A DNA stretch of 64,000 bases from UBA6170 sp942491385. GTDB taxonomy: Bacteria; Chloroflexota; Anaerolineae; Anaerolineales; Anaerolineaceae. A program made the position numbers and the translations under genes. Where the stretch lies: assembly GCA_942491385.1 (NCBI GenBank), contig CALOAF010000002.1, positions 434,001-498,000 of the forward strand. Direction: 5' to 3'. Positions 61,787 to 64,000 of the stretch are shown here, in pieces (the stretch's first letter is position 1; each line of letters starts with the position of its first letter). The notes below the pieces were generated by a model. The model did not search any database. It was not told where the DNA came from and saw only the letters and a program-made list of their open reading frames with translations.

Positions 61787-61996
61787 ATGTCGGAACATGT
61801 TTATAAAAAGATTGAGTTGGTGGGTTCTTCAAAAGTAAGTATCGAGGATGCCATTCAAAATGCGATTTCTCAGGCTAGTGACACATTGGAAAATATGCGC
61901 TGGTTTGAAGTGGTCGAAACGCGTGGTCAAATCGACGAAAACCGAATTGCTTATTGGCAGGTCACTATTAAAATAGGCTTCACAGTATCAAAATAG
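61787..61996 (+). CDS. Dodecin (flavin-binding protein)
   Basis: A 69-residue dodecin. The sequence YKKIELVGSSKVSIEDAIQN and TLENMRWFEVVETRGQI matches the family, with the Trp in MRWFEV that stacks on the flavin. Twelve copies form a hollow sphere storing riboflavin or FMN and protecting it from light. The ribosome site AAGGAG is 10 bp before ATG 61787. It lies between a cupin gene and a flavin reductase gene, which fits flavin metabolism. Confidence 0.93.
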   Translation: MSEHVYKKIELVGSSKVSIEDAIQNAISQASDTLENMRWFEVVETRGQIDENRIAYWQVTIKIGFTVSK

Positions 61997-62128
61997 CCCT
62001 GACTTACGATATGCGATTGATTTAAAAATCTGTATTTGTCTCTGCGGCTACCCGGTACTAATAATCCAACTTTTCTTCATAGTAAAATTTTTATGATACT
62101 GAAGTAAAAATTACACCCTGGAGGTATT

Positions 62129-62656
62129 ATGCTACGGAAAACAATCGACTTTTATCATTGGCAGGTAAAACCGCACAATCTTTTCGACAAGCAGTGGTTA
62201 GTCCTGACGAGTGGTGATTTTCATGCCGGGAAATACAATTCCATGATTGTCGGTTGGGGTGGCTTTGGTACGATGTGGAAGAAACCATTTGCCTTAATTC
62301 CGGTCAGGCCTCAACGGTACACCTTTGAATTTATGGAGAAATTTGATACTTTCACCCTTTCTGCTCTCCCCGAAAGGTATCGTAAAGCGCTGGAATTGAT
62401 CGGTACCAAATCTGGAAGAGATATGAATAAGCTTTCCGCTACTGGCCTGACCCCCATCCCTTCCAGCGTAGTATCTGCTCCCGGATTGGATGAGGCAGAT
62501 TTAATCATTGAATGTAGAAAATCGTACTGGCAAGATATGGATCCCAATCACTTTTTAATCTCGTCCATCGCAAACCAATATCCCAAGCAGGACTATCACC
62601 GGATATATTATGGTGAGATTTTATCTATTTCGGCCACCAAAGAGTTTCTTGGATAA
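62129..62656 (+). CDS. Flavin reductase-like FMN-binding protein
   Basis: A 175-residue protein of the flavin reductase-like (split-barrel) family. KQWLVLTSGDFHAGKYNSMIVGWGG, of which LTSGDFHAGKYNSM is the key segment, and IPVRPQRYTFEFMEKFDTFT are typical FMN-binding parts. The family includes NAD(P)H-flavin reductases and FMN-bound electron carriers. Ribosome site TGGAGG precedes ATG 62129. Adjacency to dodecin suggests a shared flavin role, by inference. Confidence 0.85.
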   Translation: MLRKTIDFYHWQVKPHNLFDKQWLVLTSGDFHAGKYNSMIVGWGGFGTMWKKPFALIPVRPQRYTFEFMEKFDTFTLSALPERYRKALELIGTKSGRDMNKLSATGLTPIPSSVVSAPGLDEADLIIECRKSYWQDMDPNHFLISSIANQYPKQDYHRIYYGEILSISATKEFLG

Positions 62657-62757
62657 ACTCTTTTTTAAATTTGTGAATTTGATTAGAATCATCTATACTT
62701 ATCTTGAATCAAAGTCTCCATCCATATCCTGGATAGTTTTGTTTTTCACGGGGTTGA

Positions 62758-64000
62758 ATGAGTTCTCTATTGTCCAAATTACGAATTAACTTTAAATCCA
62801 TCCTGCTTTTACTGATTATCGCACTTTTACTATTCATTGTATTGGTTGTGAATTTATTTTGGGTGCAACCGAATGATAATTTCTCGATTGCTTATCAAAA
62901 TTTTCTTTCCAAAATACTATTAATTACCATTTTTTCCATAACTATATTCATCCTGGTTTTTATCGTTTTATTACGACAAAAAATTATTTTTCTTGTCAAA
63001 GAGATCGCTTTTCGACTGAATCAAATTAATCAGAATGAACAAGATGATCTTGAAACCATGCAGGAAAAGCCTTACCCTGAAGAAGTAGGGGGATTGGTTT
63101 CAAAATTCAATGAATTTTTCCACAATCAAAAAATTGCTCAAAAAAGAAATTCCATTCTGGATGAAGACCACGAACGGTTCGAATTGGCCTTACAAGGCAG
63201 CCAAATTGGATTATGGGATTGGAATCTGATCAATAATTATTGTTATTTTTCTCCTGCCTGGCGAAATATCCTCGGTCATACTCAGGAATCTATTTACAAT
63301 CTCCCCACCGAATGGTTTACCCGGGTTCACCCGGAAGATATCGATTCGTTGCGAAATAAGATCAATGAGCATATTGCTGGAAAAACGCAGATATTTGAAA
63401 ATGAACACAGAATCAAGCACATGAATGATACATACATCTGGGTCTTCGCCAGAGGCTTGGTGCGAAAATCTCAAGATGGCGTTCCAAATCGATTTGTTGG
63501 CACAATGGAAAACATTTCTCAGCGCAAATCCTTGGAAGCTAAATTAATGATCGAAGCAATGTACGATCCGCTCACAGGCTTACCAAACCGCACTTATTTT
63601 TCTGGTGTCCTTGAACAATCGCTGGGACGCATTCGCCGGCGTGATGAGTATCATTCTGCTGTCCTGTTTATTGACCTGGATCGATTTAAAAACATCATTG
63701 ACAATTACAGTTACTCCATTGCGGAAGGATTATTAATTGAAATCACTCGCCGGCTTAAATACAGTGTCAGAAGCATGGACACCATATCACGCTTTAGCGA
63801 AGATGAATTTGGGGTCCTATTGGAAGAAATTAATGGATTGCCTGATACAATCAAAATAACCCAAAGATTACATGGAGAATTATCCAAACCATTTAATTAT
63901 TCCGGTGTAGTTATCCATCCAACTACAAGCATTGGAATCGTTAAATTATCTCGTGGATACCAGGATGCGAACACTGTCTTAAGAGATGCCGAATCTGCTA
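62758..64000 (+). CDS. Membrane PAS-GGDEF signalling protein, cut by the right edge
   Basis: The frame opens at ATG 62758 and is still open at the window end (over 414 codons). Two membrane helices lie at about 15-40 (SILLLLIIALLLFIVLVV) and 62-82. A linker with charged coiled-coil residues (about 85-140) follows. A PAS domain comes next (about 142-255; GLWDWNLINNYCYFSPAWRN and HPEDIDSLRNK). The GGDEF domain starts YDPLTGLPNRTYF and has FIDLDRFKNIIDNYSYSIAE, but its signature reads SEDEF, so cyclase activity is doubtful. It may continue into an EAL domain beyond the edge. The signal sensed by PAS is unknown. Confidence 0.88.
   Translation, partial: MSSLLSKLRINFKSILLLLIIALLLFIVLVVNLFWVQPNDNFSIAYQNFLSKILLITIFSITIFILVFIVLLRQKIIFLVKEIAFRLNQINQNEQDDLETMQEKPYPEEVGGLVSKFNEFFHNQKIAQKRNSILDEDHERFELALQGSQIGLWDWNLINNYCYFSPAWRNILGHTQESIYNLPTEWFTRVHPEDIDSLRNKINEHIAGKTQIFENEHRIKHMNDTYIWVFARGLVRKSQDGVPNRFVGTMENISQRKSLEAKLMIEAMYDPLTGLPNRTYFSGVLEQSLGRIRRRDEYHSAVLFIDLDRFKNIIDNYSYSIAEGLLIEITRRLKYSVRSMDTISRFSEDEFGVLLEEINGLPDTIKITQRLHGELSKPFNYSGVVIHPTTSIGIVKLSRGYQDANTVLRDAESA

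Noticed and set aside
1..64000. tRNA, rRNA, riboswitch or prophage modules
   Set aside because: No cloverleaf, rRNA segment, known aptamer pattern or phage structural gene was recognised by eye. A covariance-model search was not possible here.

Overview
The window looks like chromosomal DNA of a Chloroflexota bacterium, most likely an Anaerolineae-type lineage. This is inferred from protein style, not from a marker gene. The hints are FmdB, DUF2089, DUF2085, DUF4126 and DUF3048 proteins, Thr/Pro-rich exported tails, exported proteins ending in an IFLP-type motif, a SARP/BTAD regulator, a cytochrome b/Rieske pair with multihaem cytochromes, and MscL with a C-terminal zinc ribbon. No rRNA, tRNA, CRISPR array, prophage or plasmid origin was seen.

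Layout. 0-15.4 kb is mostly housekeeping: rsmE (cut by the left edge), a queuosine-precursor transporter, rsmI, a SixA-like phosphatase, a DUF2089/SHOCT pair, a fatty acid desaturase, DegV, rhomboid-gmk, FmdB, a probable membrane-anchored HEXXH protein, a MacA-MacB type ABC exporter, pfkA and a photolyase. 15.7-26.2 kb is one minus-strand block transcribed right to left: FG-GAP protein, cytochrome b, Rieske protein, and four multihaem c-type cytochromes with 6, 12, 22 and 28 CXXCH motifs (68 in total). The order suggests quinol oxidation by the b/Rieske pair feeding an unusually long chain of haem proteins outside the membrane. Upstream (26.3-29.8 kb) is a shattered gene for a large exported protein. 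At 30.2 kb is a SARP/BTAD regulator with an 11-bp direct repeat just before its start.

31.6-33.7 kb is an array of eleven units, each built from up to four near-perfect palindromes, enclosing a REP-associated Y1 transposase (RAYT). A diverged set of the same palindrome types recurs at 42.2 kb. 33.7-49 kb holds a histidine kinase/response regulator pair, SlyD, a long TPR protein, an alpha/beta hydrolase, peptidase T, a class V aminotransferase, an apparently leaderless TetR gene with its operator in its own promoter, a GH13 enzyme, a second DegV, a YjjX-type NTPase and two tandem MerR-B12 (CarH-like) regulators. 49-64 kb holds an MFS exporter, a flavoprotein, mscL, a HAD phosphatase, a DEAD-box helicase, an orphan DNA methyltransferase with a CAT-like acetyltransferase, several membrane or exported proteins, an L,D-transpeptidase, a cupin/dodecin/flavin-reductase group, and a PAS-GGDEF protein cut by the right edge.

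Caveat: at least six genes are broken by one or more single-base indels (about 9.07, 19.94, 26.3-29.8, 35.80, 38.12 and 52.13 kb). Most are restored by changing one base. They may be residual assembly errors or real lesions; the sequence alone cannot decide.
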